From: Desulfobacterales bacterium
GTDB taxonomy: Bacteria; Desulfobacterota; Desulfobacteria; Desulfobacterales; Desulfosalsimonadaceae
NCBI GenBank assembly: GCA_018224315.1
Contig: JAGTVF010000212.1
Location: 1 to 7,323 of the forward strand
DNA length: 7,323 nt
Direction: 5' to 3'
Shown: positions 1 to 6,022 of the stretch, one piece after another
Position numbering within the stretch: position 1 is the first letter of the stretch
Layout: every line of letters starts with the position of its first letter
Position numbers and translations under genes: made by a program
The notes under the pieces: model-generated
Told to the model about the DNA's origin: nothing
The model's database searches: none
What the model saw: the letters and a program-made list of their open reading frames with translations, nothing else

Positions 1-1
1 T

Positions 2-133
2 AAAATCACCATCAGTGTGGGGATCAGTGAAATTGCCGGCACGGATGCCAGCATAGAGGATGTGATGAAACGGGCCGATGCCTGCCTTTATAAGGCCAAG
101 GAAAACGACCGCAACCGTGTGGTGGGGCATTGA
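2..133 (+). CDS. C-terminal end of a GGDEF-domain diguanylate cyclase (5' truncated by window edge)
   Basis: Only the last 43 codons are inside the window, ending at a TGA at 131-133. The frame reads KITISVGISEI, then a short variable stretch, then MKRADACLYKAKENDRNRV and a final VGH. This is the usual end of a GGDEF domain: the strand TISVGIS followed by the helix carrying ADxxLYxAKxxGRNRV. GGDEF proteins normally make cyclic di-GMP from two GTP. The catalytic GG(D/E)EF loop, the I-site and any N-terminal sensor domain lie to the left of the window, so activity and input signal cannot be judged. The gene converges on the tad cluster. Cyclic di-GMP commonly controls adhesion and pili, but a link here rests only on proximity. 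The alternative, a degenerate GGDEF domain, cannot be excluded. Confidence 0.88.
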   Translation, partial: KITISVGISEIAGTDASIEDVMKRADACLYKAKENDRNRVVGH

Positions 134-203
134 AAAACGCTCAGGCAGCAAACGGTTGCGAGCCGGCCCGACAACAGGGATCAAAAACGGTTTCACATGA
201 TGC

Positions 204-226
204 CCGGAAAAACAACCGATTTCCGG
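204..226. repeat. Small perfect inverted repeat in the convergent intergenic region
   Basis: CCGGAAA at 204-210 is the exact complement of TTTCCGG at 220-226, with a 9-base loop. It lies 70 bases after the GGDEF stop codon. On the plus strand no T run follows, so a simple intrinsic terminator for the GGDEF gene is not clear. It abuts the longer inverted repeat at 226-270, and the two may form alternative structures. Confidence 0.5.
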
Positions 227-270
227 CCCCCTGAGAATACCGGGGCATGAAGGCATTCTCATCCGGGGGC
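226..270 (-). terminator. Hairpin just after the small lipoprotein gene, possible (bidirectional) terminator
   Basis: GCCCCC (226-231) pairs with GGGGGC (265-270), and TGAGAAT (232-238) pairs with ATTCTCA (255-261). A 3-base bulge (262-264) and a 16-base loop separate the parts. Read on the minus strand, the stem starts five bases after the TAG of the small lipoprotein gene, which is typical terminator placement. The T run in that direction (within 210-216 on the opposite strand) starts about ten bases beyond the stem, so it is not a textbook intrinsic terminator. An outer pair, ACAACCGA (212-219) with TCGGTTGT (280-287), can extend the structure around the stop codon. It could also stop plus-strand readthrough from the GGDEF gene. 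Confidence 0.5.
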
Positions 271-275
271 TGAAT

Positions 276-554
276 CTATTCGGTTGTCGTGCTCTGAAAG
301 GCTTCAGGGCCCTGGCTGAATGTTTTTTCATACTGCTTGTTGACATGTTCTGCATTGCCCCCCGGCAATCCCTGAACCGGCTGCACCCCGCCGGCTTCCG
401 GGCGAAGAACCTGTGAATAGTTAATCAACTCAACCGACTGGCCCCAGTTTTGGTGCAGTGCACTTTCCCGGGCGGAATGTTTGCCGGCGCAGCCCCATGT
501 GAAAGACAGGGCAATGATGGTCAGGATGAAAAATATATTGCAAACACGAATCAT
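276..554 (-). CDS. Small predicted lipoprotein of the tad locus, function unknown (92 aa)
   Basis: The ATG at 554-552 was chosen because AAGGAG lies seven bases upstream and a signal sequence begins directly there. A longer in-frame extension up to 635 would overlap the hairpin at 623-650 and add a non-signal-like leader. Residues 1-22 read as a basic start, a hydrophobic core (about 7-18) and TWGC with Cys22, so lipidation is likely. Trp at -2 is off the usual lipobox consensus. The mature part is short and polar. It holds the pattern NWGQSVELIN, then PEAGG, PVQGLPGGNAE and YEKTF. From memory, short proteins with a similar pattern (xWGxS, NPxA, GLDGxAA, Yxx(S/T)F) accompany tad clusters in other proteobacteria, often as unnamed lipoproteins. 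No catalytic motif is visible. An alternative is cleavage by signal peptidase I. It is the last gene of the co-directional block but is separated from the vWA-OmpA gene by a strong hairpin. Confidence 0.72.
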   Translation of the reverse strand: MIRVCNIFFILTIIALSFTWGCAGKHSARESALHQNWGQSVELINYSQVLRPEAGGVQPVQGLPGGNAEHVNKQYEKTFSQGPEAFQSTTTE

Positions 555-561
555 CTTTTCG

Positions 562-567
562 CTCCTT
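562..567 (-). promoter_or_regulatory. Ribosome binding site that sets the start of the small lipoprotein
   Basis: On the minus strand AAGGAG is followed by a 7-base spacer and then ATG at 554-552. This decides for the 92-residue product over a longer frame beginning at 635. Confidence 0.75.
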
Positions 568-622
568 TTTCTTGAGTCAACCGAAATCATGTAAAAATCC
601 TGAAAAAACCCCGAATGAAAAT

Positions 623-650
623 CCCCCCGGGCCAATTCACAGCCCGGGGG
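623..650 (-). terminator. Probable intrinsic terminator after the vWA-OmpA gene
   Basis: CCCCCGGGC (624-632) and GCCCGGGGG (642-650) form a perfect nine-pair GC stem with a 9-base loop. It starts eight bases after the TAG at 661-659 of the vWA-OmpA gene. Reading on in the minus direction, the stem is followed by a T-rich but interrupted stretch (ATTTTCATTC) and later a TTTTTT run. Position and stem strength support a terminator or attenuator of the tad transcript. The interrupted U tract means some readthrough into the small lipoprotein gene is plausible. Confidence 0.7.
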
Positions 651-658
651 TTGTCTGC

Positions 659-1783
659 CTATTTTTTCAAAAAGACTTCCGGAAACACGCCTTCCACCCG
701 GCGGTTTTTCTGCCGGCCGGCATCGGTCTTATTGTCTGCCACCGGCCGGGACTCGCCATATGCCTCGGTGGAAATTCGAGACTCAGAGATGCCGAACTCC
801 TCCACCAGGTACTGCTTGACACTCTCTGCTCTTTTCCTGGAAAGATCCAGGTTGTATTCCCGGGTGCCGATACTGTCGGTATGGCCCTCCACCACAATGG
901 TTATCCCGGGGCGGTCCTGGAGAAAGTCGGCGGCTTTCTTTAATTCACTGTGATACTTAGGCTTGACAACCGCCTTGTCAAAATCAAATTTGACATCCAG
1001 GGTCATGCGCTTGGCAATCGGGCAGCCGTCTTCATCCACTACCAGATCGCCGGGGGTGTCGGGACATTTGTCCAGGTAATCGGGCACCCCGTCACCGTCG
1101 CTGTCCCGGATGACCCTGTAGAAAATTTCCCGGACAAATTCCTCCCTTAACCGGGGATCCTGGACATCCTCTCCTGAAATAACCAGGGAACAGTTTTCCA
1201 GACCGCTCATGCGCCCGACAGATTCTTTTTCCTCCGGGGTATGGGCATAGCTGACAAAATGAAAGCACAGATCAAACTGCTCATAGAGTTCTTTCATGAC
1301 CGTTTCCGGCGCGCCCCCCTTGTTTTCACCACCGTCTGAGAACAAAATCAGGGCGGTGGTGCCCTCCAGGCGGCTTAAAACCGGCTTTAGCTGCTCCAGT
1401 CCCTTTTCAAGGGAGGTCTGGGGACCCAGGTGTCTGGCCGGCAGGGGCGTCTGGGCAATGGCAAATTCAAACCGGTTGGTATCATAGGCAGACATGTCCT
1501 GATAGATGCTCAGGGACGGGGCGATTTTAAACAAACCCGACTGAAGCGGCAGCGGCGGGATATCCTTGTTGACTGCCGCCATTGCTTCCCGGGCCAGAAC
1601 CGATCTTCTGGTTGTTTCCGCCCTGTAGATTTCATCCATGGAGCTTGTTGCATCATAGAGGAAAAGAAAATTGTCCACCTTTGCCTGATACATGGTGGTC
1701 TGGGCCAATGCCTCGGCGCCCGCGAAAATCAAGGCAATAAGCACAAGCACTGCACTGAATCTGATTTGACATTTCCGGTTCAC
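659..1783 (-). CDS. Secreted vWA - TSP3-like repeat - OmpA peptidoglycan-binding fusion protein (374 aa)
   Basis: The start is a GTG at 1783-1781 with a perfect AAGGAGGT four bases upstream. Residues 1-27 are a Sec signal peptide (core AVLVLIALIF, likely cleavage after ALA27). Residues about 36-220 look like a von Willebrand A domain. They carry a MIDAS-like D44-A-T-S-S48, a candidate Thr123 and LILFSDGGEN with Asp150; Cys173 and Cys198 could pair. Residues 227-254 form a TSP3-type calcium-binding segment (DSDGDGVPDYLDKCPDTP, then DEDGCP), where Cys240 and Cys254 are likely bonded. Residues about 260-370 are an OmpA C-terminal domain with VKFDFDKAVV, GHTDSIG, LSRKRAESV and NRRVEG. Asp303 and Arg318 match the peptidoglycan diaminopimelate contacts known in this family. 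The protein should be periplasmic or outer-membrane associated and bound to the cell wall. No beta-barrel is apparent. Its place after the TPR lipoproteins suggests an anchoring or adhesion role for the Tad machine; that is inference. Standalone vWA-OmpA proteins of unrelated role are the alternative. Confidence 0.9.
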   Translation of the reverse strand: MNRKCQIRFSAVLVLIALIFAGAEALAQTTMYQAKVDNFLFLYDATSSMDEIYRAETTRRSVLAREAMAAVNKDIPPLPLQSGLFKIAPSLSIYQDMSAYDTNRFEFAIAQTPLPARHLGPQTSLEKGLEQLKPVLSRLEGTTALILFSDGGENKGGAPETVMKELYEQFDLCFHFVSYAHTPEEKESVGRMSGLENCSLVISGEDVQDPRLREEFVREIFYRVIRDSDGDGVPDYLDKCPDTPGDLVVDEDGCPIAKRMTLDVKFDFDKAVVKPKYHSELKKAADFLQDRPGITIVVEGHTDSIGTREYNLDLSRKRAESVKQYLVEEFGISESRISTEAYGESRPVADNKTDAGRQKNRRVEGVFPEVFLKK

Positions 1784-1787
1784 AGCT

Positions 1788-1795
1788 ACCTCCTT
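1788..1795 (-). promoter_or_regulatory. Consensus ribosome binding site fixing a GTG start
   Basis: AAGGAGGT on the minus strand, four bases before GTG at 1783-1781. It is the strongest Shine-Dalgarno match in the window and sits in the 66-base gap after the TPR-LytR_C gene. It supports GTG as the true start and suggests efficient, independent translation of this gene. Confidence 0.8.
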
Positions 1796-1849
1796 GACGA
1801 ATTTTTGCCAAAAGTCCCCTGAATCATGAATTGCAACAACAGGCGCACA

Positions 1850-3022
1850 TCACTTTAACTCCAGGCCTGCCAGCTGCAGGTTGTCCTTGTGCCCTTTTTC
1901 CCCGTCAAAAAACACGCTTTTGTGCGCAATCATATCCTGGCCGATCAAGACCTTGATTTTAATCCCCCGGGGACCCAGTGCAGCCACCTTGTCCATGTCC
2001 TGCCATCCGGGGATCTGCTTTGCCACTTCATAGGCTTCATGCATATAGCCCGGACAGTAGAAAATCTTTGTTTTTTGAAAACCGAAATGAGCGGCATTGG
2101 TCAGGCGGGTGACTGAAAAATCTTCCTTTTTCAAATATTGCCCGACTTTTGCAGCCATTGCAGTGACCCCGTTTCCGTTGGAAATTTCAATTTTTGCGGG
2201 AGAGGCGACATTTTTATTGTCCCGGATACCCGCCCTGGGGCGTTTTATATCTGCTGCCATGCTTTTTGCCCTCTTTGGGGCAGAGACCATGGCAATCACC
2301 GCTGTTTTGGCCTCTTTTGCATCTGCCTGCGCCGCTTTTGCCGGCTCTGCTTTTTCCGGCTGCGCTTTTTGCGGCTCTGCTTTTTCCGGCTGCGCCGGGT
2401 GCACCGAGATCCTGTCCGGCGCTTTTGCCGGGTTTGCTTTTTTGTTTAAAAAAGCCAGTTCCCTGTAAAAATCCGGTTGTTGATGGTCTTTGATTTGTTT
2501 TCTGGCCAGGCCGTACCGGCCGGTTTTAAAATAGGCAAGGGCCAGGTTGTTATGGTATCGCGGATCCTGATCATTTAGCTTAATGGCCGTTTGAAAGGCA
2601 TTGACAGCAGCATCCAGTTTGCCGGCAAGCAGACAGGAATACCCGAGATTGTTGTATGCATAATCCAGGCGGGGGTTGATTTCTATGGCCTTTTTATAAT
2701 AGGAAATGCCTTTGTCATAGTCGCCGAGCCGGTCATAACATATGCCCAGGGCATTGAGGCTTTGCACATGGGCCGGATCCACCGCGAGAATTTTTTCAAA
2801 CTCCTCGATGGCCAGTTGATATTTCTGCCGGTCTTTTAAGAAACAGGCATACTTGTAGTCATTGGCCAGTATTGCCGGACTGGGCCGGATCCGGGAAACA
2901 AATTCCTGAACCTCGCTGTCATCCATGCCCCGCCGGAACCCAAACCGGGACTCGCTGAAAGAAGCGCAGGACGCCAGAAAAAAAAGCATCATCATCAGGC
3001 TGATCATTTTTGTTTTCAACAT
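1850..3022 (-). CDS. TPR lipoprotein with repetitive linker and C-terminal LytR_C domain (390 aa)
   Basis: The ATG at 3022-3020 was chosen because AAGGA lies six bases upstream and the frame opens directly into a lipoprotein signal: MLKTK, hydrophobic core, LASC with Cys19. An in-frame TTG at 3067 would bury this signal behind a polar leader. Ala follows Cys19, so outer-membrane sorting is likely by the +2 rule. About four TPR units span residues 52-187 (for example LNALGICYDRLGDYDKG and YAYNNLGYSCLLAGKLDAA). Residues about 197-265 are an Ala/Pro/Lys/Glu-rich linker with a 10-residue repeat (AQPEKAEPxK). Residues about 276-365 resemble the LytR_C fold (IEISNGNGV, AAKVGQYLKK, TKIFYCPG, IKIKVLIGQDM). 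In other proteins this domain follows LytR-CpsA-Psr domains, and its ligand is not established. TPR-LytR_C proteins are, from memory, recurrent in tad clusters of deltaproteobacteria. A role as an outer-membrane scaffold or pilotin-like helper of the secretin is inferred. It starts 57 bases after the tadD-like gene. Confidence 0.87.
   Translation of the reverse strand: MLKTKMISLMMMLFFLASCASFSESRFGFRRGMDDSEVQEFVSRIRPSPAILANDYKYACFLKDRQKYQLAIEEFEKILAVDPAHVQSLNALGICYDRLGDYDKGISYYKKAIEINPRLDYAYNNLGYSCLLAGKLDAAVNAFQTAIKLNDQDPRYHNNLALAYFKTGRYGLARKQIKDHQQPDFYRELAFLNKKANPAKAPDRISVHPAQPEKAEPQKAQPEKAEPAKAAQADAKEAKTAVIAMVSAPKRAKSMAADIKRPRAGIRDNKNVASPAKIEISNGNGVTAMAAKVGQYLKKEDFSVTRLTNAAHFGFQKTKIFYCPGYMHEAYEVAKQIPGWQDMDKVAALGPRGIKIKVLIGQDMIAHKSVFFDGEKGHKDNLQLAGLELK
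2342..2395. repeat. 24-base direct repeat with 30-base period inside the linker of the TPR-LytR_C gene
   Basis: The same 24 bases occur at 2342-2365 and 2372-2395 (beginning CGGCTCTGCTTTTTCC). They encode the tandem decapeptide AQPEKAEPxK, and flanking sequence continues similar degenerate PEKA/PAKA units. The period is a multiple of three, so changes in copy number would lengthen or shorten the linker without shifting the frame. Confidence 0.85.
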
Positions 3023-3028
3023 TGGCCA

Positions 3029-3033
3029 TCCTT
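3029..3033 (-). promoter_or_regulatory. Ribosome binding site that decides the start of the TPR-LytR_C gene
   Basis: AAGGA on the minus strand (within AAAAGGA), then a 6-base spacer and ATG at 3022-3020. It favours the 390-residue lipoprotein over a TTG start 45 bases further upstream. Confidence 0.65.
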
Positions 3034-3079
3034 TTCGGAAATTGTGGACGGGGTGTCCGGCCCCCAAAAACCGGTCCTG

Positions 3080-4051
3080 TTAATCCGCATGAAGACGCAT
3101 TTTCAACTTGCTTTTGTTTCTGCCGGCCACGGCATAAAAGGAAGGATCCAGTTCCATGGCTTTTTTGAAACACTGATTTGCCTCTTGTGTTTTTCCCTGG
3201 CTCAAATAAACACATCCCAGGTTGTTATACGCCTGGGGCGCTTTTCCCCCCTTTTTAAACCATTTCAGGGCCTCGTCGTATTTTCCCAGCCTGGAGAGCA
3301 CCAGACCCATGTTGTTGTAAACCCGGCTCTGGGTGTATTGTTTTTCCAGGGCCTGCCTGAAGGCGGCAAGGGCTTTTTCGTTTTTGCCCGCAAGGGTATA
3401 AGACACCCCGAGGTTGTTATAGAGCAGGCCCATGTCCGGCTTGATCAAAGTTGCGGCGGTATAGGCATCTGCGGCCTTTTCATGCTGCTGCTGATAATCA
3501 TAAACAATGCCCAGCACATTATGGGCCACCCACAATGTCGGATCCAGTTTTACGGCGTTCTTCAGATGCTCGCAGGCCGCCGGATATTGTCTTTGATGGA
3601 AAAGGGCCAGGCCCAGAGACTGATGCGAGTCTGCGTGCTGCGGGTCTTTTTCAATGGCCTCTTTAAACACTTTGGCCGCATTGTCGTATTTCTTTGCCAC
3701 AAGAAACAAAACCCCCTTTTTATAATAAATTTCCGTGTCATCAGGGGCTTTTTCAAGGGCCTTTTCATAATTGAGATAGGCCATGTGAAAATTGCGCCGG
3801 TTAAGATAAGCATCACCTGCTCTTTCAAGGTCTTTGGCCGACATCTCAATTGCATCGTTTTCCTGGTTTCCCACGGCCAATGCACTGCCCCCCAACGACC
3901 CCGGAGACCGGCCCAAAGAACCGGAACGCGAAAAATCCGGTGCGGATTGATGAAAACCTTCCTTTGTTGTCCCGGCACACCCGGTCAGCAGGCCGGATAA
4001 AACCAGCAAGGCCGACAGCAGAAACAAGGGTATGTATTTGTCAGATTTCAT
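3080..4051 (-). CDS. tadD: TadD-like TPR lipoprotein (323 aa)
   Basis: The ATG at 4051-4049 is preceded by GGAG about six bases upstream and lies 20 bases after the tadC stop. The N-terminus is a clear lipoprotein signal: basic start, core IPLFLLSALLVLSG, lipobox LLTGC with Cys25. Ala at +2 predicts the outer membrane. A Ser/Gly-rich spacer (about 30-65) leads into roughly seven TPR units over residues 72-306, for example YYKKGVLFLVAKKYDNAAK, YNNLGVSYTLAGKNEKALAA and YNNLGCVYLSQGKTQEANQ. The sixth unit (about 243-269) is shorter than 34 residues. In known tad clusters TadD is a TPR lipoprotein encoded after tadC and needed for pilus assembly, so order and architecture both fit. The symbol rests on that context, because TPR sequences alone are poor evidence of orthology. 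The second TPR lipoprotein downstream could be the functional TadD counterpart instead, or the two may share the job. Confidence 0.85.
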   Translation of the reverse strand: MKSDKYIPLFLLSALLVLSGLLTGCAGTTKEGFHQSAPDFSRSGSLGRSPGSLGGSALAVGNQENDAIEMSAKDLERAGDAYLNRRNFHMAYLNYEKALEKAPDDTEIYYKKGVLFLVAKKYDNAAKVFKEAIEKDPQHADSHQSLGLALFHQRQYPAACEHLKNAVKLDPTLWVAHNVLGIVYDYQQQHEKAADAYTAATLIKPDMGLLYNNLGVSYTLAGKNEKALAAFRQALEKQYTQSRVYNNMGLVLSRLGKYDEALKWFKKGGKAPQAYNNLGCVYLSQGKTQEANQCFKKAMELDPSFYAVAGRNKSKLKMRLHAD

Positions 4052-4071
4052 GATTCTCCATTTCTTCGGGT

Positions 4072-5040
4072 CTATTTCAAAAACGTCTGAAACACCTGGA
4101 TTGCCGCCGGGCCGAGGATCACCACAAACAGGGCCGGGAAAATAAACAGGATGCAGGGAAAAAGCAGCTTGGTGGGCAGCTTGGCGGCTACCTCCTCGGC
4201 TTTCTGGCGCCTGTTGGTCCTGAATGTATCCGAATAGACCCTGAGGGCACCGGAAACACTGGTGCCAAACTGGAAGGTCTGGTTTAACAGACCGATAAAA
4301 CTTTTTACCTCATCGAGATCCGCCCGCCTGGACAGGTTGTTTAACGCGTCCTGCCGGGATTTTCCGGACCGCATTTCAAAATTCACCAGCCGGAACTCAT
4401 CGCTGATATCCTTGTTTGAAAACCGCAGCTCCTCGGCCACCCGGTAGATGGCCGAATCCAGCCCAAGGCCCGCCTCTGAGCACACAACCAGCAGATCAAG
4501 GGCATCCGGAAAACCCAGCAGTATCCTTTCCTTTCTTTCCCGAATCCGCATGGCCAGCCAGAAGTCGGGGAAATAATAGCCCGCAAAAGCAAAACCAAGG
4601 CAGAAAAACATGTTCCAGGTAAACGGCATCAGCACCTTCATGTTTGCTGTAATCAGCAGATAAAGGGCGGGAAGCGCCAGCACCAGAATGGTTTTGCACC
4701 CATAGAACACAAACACGGCATTGGGGCGTCGGATGCCTGCCCGCAGGAACTTAAGCCGCATTGCGGAATGATCAATGGAATTCACCGGGGTGGTTTTTGC
4801 CCCAAACCGGCTTATCAGCCCCAGCAGGCCTGCAAAAATGCCACCTTCGCGCCCGGACTCACCGGTTTTGTCATAAAAATGATCGTTTCGCTCAGCGCCC
4901 TCTTTTGTTCTGGACAGCATTTTTTTCTTTTTCTGATTCCAGAGGACATATTGATATATGCCCATGGCCAGAAAACAGATCATCAGAAAAAAAAGCACAG
5001 ACACGAAAAGCGCGATTTGCTGCTGGTTGCTGAAATCCAT
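4072..5040 (-). CDS. tadC: TadC, inner-membrane platform protein of the Tad/Flp pilus (322 aa)
   Basis: It starts at ATG 5040-5038, 13 bases after the tadB stop, behind a G-rich but weak Shine-Dalgarno (GGGGGAA). The layout matches T2SSF-family TadC: a first membrane helix (about 8-32), a charged cytoplasmic stretch (33-105), two helices (about 111-131 and 140-160), the cytoplasmic T2SSF helical domain (about 175-285) and a last helix (about 290-316). Diagnostic motifs are GFPDALDLLVVCSEAGLGLDSAI (176-198, of which DALDLLVV and EAGLGLD are the core), GKSRQDALNNLSRR and FGTSVSGALRVYSDTFR. With TadB it forms the platform that couples ATPase motion to pilin insertion and extrusion. Length is normal, and no missing segment is seen. 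Confidence 0.94.
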   Translation of the reverse strand: MDFSNQQQIALFVSVLFFLMICFLAMGIYQYVLWNQKKKKMLSRTKEGAERNDHFYDKTGESGREGGIFAGLLGLISRFGAKTTPVNSIDHSAMRLKFLRAGIRRPNAVFVFYGCKTILVLALPALYLLITANMKVLMPFTWNMFFCLGFAFAGYYFPDFWLAMRIRERKERILLGFPDALDLLVVCSEAGLGLDSAIYRVAEELRFSNKDISDEFRLVNFEMRSGKSRQDALNNLSRRADLDEVKSFIGLLNQTFQFGTSVSGALRVYSDTFRTNRRQKAEEVAAKLPTKLLFPCILFIFPALFVVILGPAAIQVFQTFLK

Positions 5041-5053
5041 TGTTCCCCCGTGG

Positions 5054-6022
5054 TCAGGCCTTTATCCTGATAATTTTTTTCATCATCAATATGCCGGCAA
5101 TGATCATGCACCCGGCTATGACCAGCATGATGTTGCCCGCAGGCTCCTTTAACAGGATGGACATGTAGTCATAATTGATCACGTACAAAACAAGAAAAAC
5201 AATAACGGGTATGGCAATCAAAACGCCTGCGGAAAACTTCCCCTCTGCCGAAAGGGTCCGGACGTGATTGTAGAACTTGAACCGTTCCCGGATCAGCCGG
5301 GCGTTGTTTTCCATGATCTCAGCGAGATTGCCGCCGGTTTCACGCTGCAGGATCACCGAAACCACGAAAAACCGGAGATCCTGACAGTCCACCCGATTGG
5401 CCAGGTTCTTTAACGCCTCGGATATGGAAACCCCGAAATTGATTTCATTGATGGTTTCCTCAAACTCGGTGCCAAGGGGATCATCAAACTGGTCGGCCGT
5501 GAGTTTCAATCCCGAGGTAAATGCGTGACCCGCCTTTAACGAACGGGCGATCAGGTCCAGGGCCTCGGGCAGCTGGCGCTGAAACTTTTGCATTCTCGCG
5601 TTTTTCCGCACAGACAGCCAGATCCACGGAACAGCGAAAACAATCAATGCCGGCAAAAACGCCAGCCCTGCCTTGCGGGTGATCTGGGAGACCACAAAAA
5701 ACACGATCACAGCCGACAGAATCGAGATCAGGATAAACACGCTCAGGGGATAGCGGGTATTTGCCTGCTTTCTGAGTTTTTCCAGGTCATGGACCACCGG
5801 CATAACGGAAAGAATCCGGTGCAGAGTGGGCACGTCGCTGAATTTTTCGCTTCTCAAAATACCCGGGCCGGACGCCTGGAACTGTCGCCCGGAAAGCTGC
5901 CTGACCCGCTTTCGGACACTGGAGCGCTCCGGCTGCACAAGGAGCCTGCGGGCATACATGAGCAGCTCAATAAGGATCACTGAAGGAATAAACAATGCCA
6001 GCGTCAGGATAAAAAGGTCCAT
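5054..6022 (-). CDS. tadB: TadB, inner-membrane platform protein of the Tad/Flp pilus (322 aa)
   Basis: The ATG at 6022-6020 has AAGGAAG about five bases upstream and follows the tadA stop by 21 bases. Predicted membrane helices are at about 1-25, 93-115, 118-138, 263-285 and 297-316. The cytoplasmic T2SSF domain lies between (about 148-260). It has the family patterns LPEALDLIARSLKAGHAFTSGL (151-172, core PEALDLIARSLKAG), INFGVSISEALKNLANR and QRETGGNLAEIMENNA. The TGGNLAE motif separates TadB from TadC, which has FGTSVSGAL at the matching place. It is the partner of TadC and of the ATPase encoded just upstream. TadB and TadC here have equal length by coincidence but differ clearly in sequence. 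Confidence 0.94.
   Translation of the reverse strand: MDLFILTLALFIPSVILIELLMYARRLLVQPERSSVRKRVRQLSGRQFQASGPGILRSEKFSDVPTLHRILSVMPVVHDLEKLRKQANTRYPLSVFILISILSAVIVFFVVSQITRKAGLAFLPALIVFAVPWIWLSVRKNARMQKFQRQLPEALDLIARSLKAGHAFTSGLKLTADQFDDPLGTEFEETINEINFGVSISEALKNLANRVDCQDLRFFVVSVILQRETGGNLAEIMENNARLIRERFKFYNHVRTLSAEGKFSAGVLIAIPVIVFLVLYVINYDYMSILLKEPAGNIMLVIAGCMIIAGILMMKKIIRIKA

Noticed and set aside
555..635. N-terminal extension of the small lipoprotein up to position 635
   Set aside because: It would start within the terminator-like hairpin, lacks a good ribosome site and places a polar leader before the signal sequence that begins at 554.
2097..2493. Plus-strand Ala/Phe/Leu-rich frames opposite the linker, resembling membrane proteins
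   Set aside because: They are the antisense reading of the Ala/Pro/Lys/Glu repeats; hydrophobicity there is a by-product of complementing charged codons.
3023..3079. Small GC inverted repeats between the two TPR genes as a possible terminator
   Set aside because: Stems are only about four pairs and no T run follows in the minus direction.
2520..3440. Recurrent GTTGTTAT-like words on the plus strand as a dispersed DNA repeat
   Set aside because: They encode the YNNLG/YNNMG core of TPR units on the minus strand, so protein repetition explains them.
3044..4000. Plus-strand open frame of 318 codons opposite the tadD-like gene
   Set aside because: The minus-strand frame has a lipoprotein signal, regular TPRs and operon spacing. 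The plus frame has no recognisable domain and is explained by the codon composition of the TPR gene.
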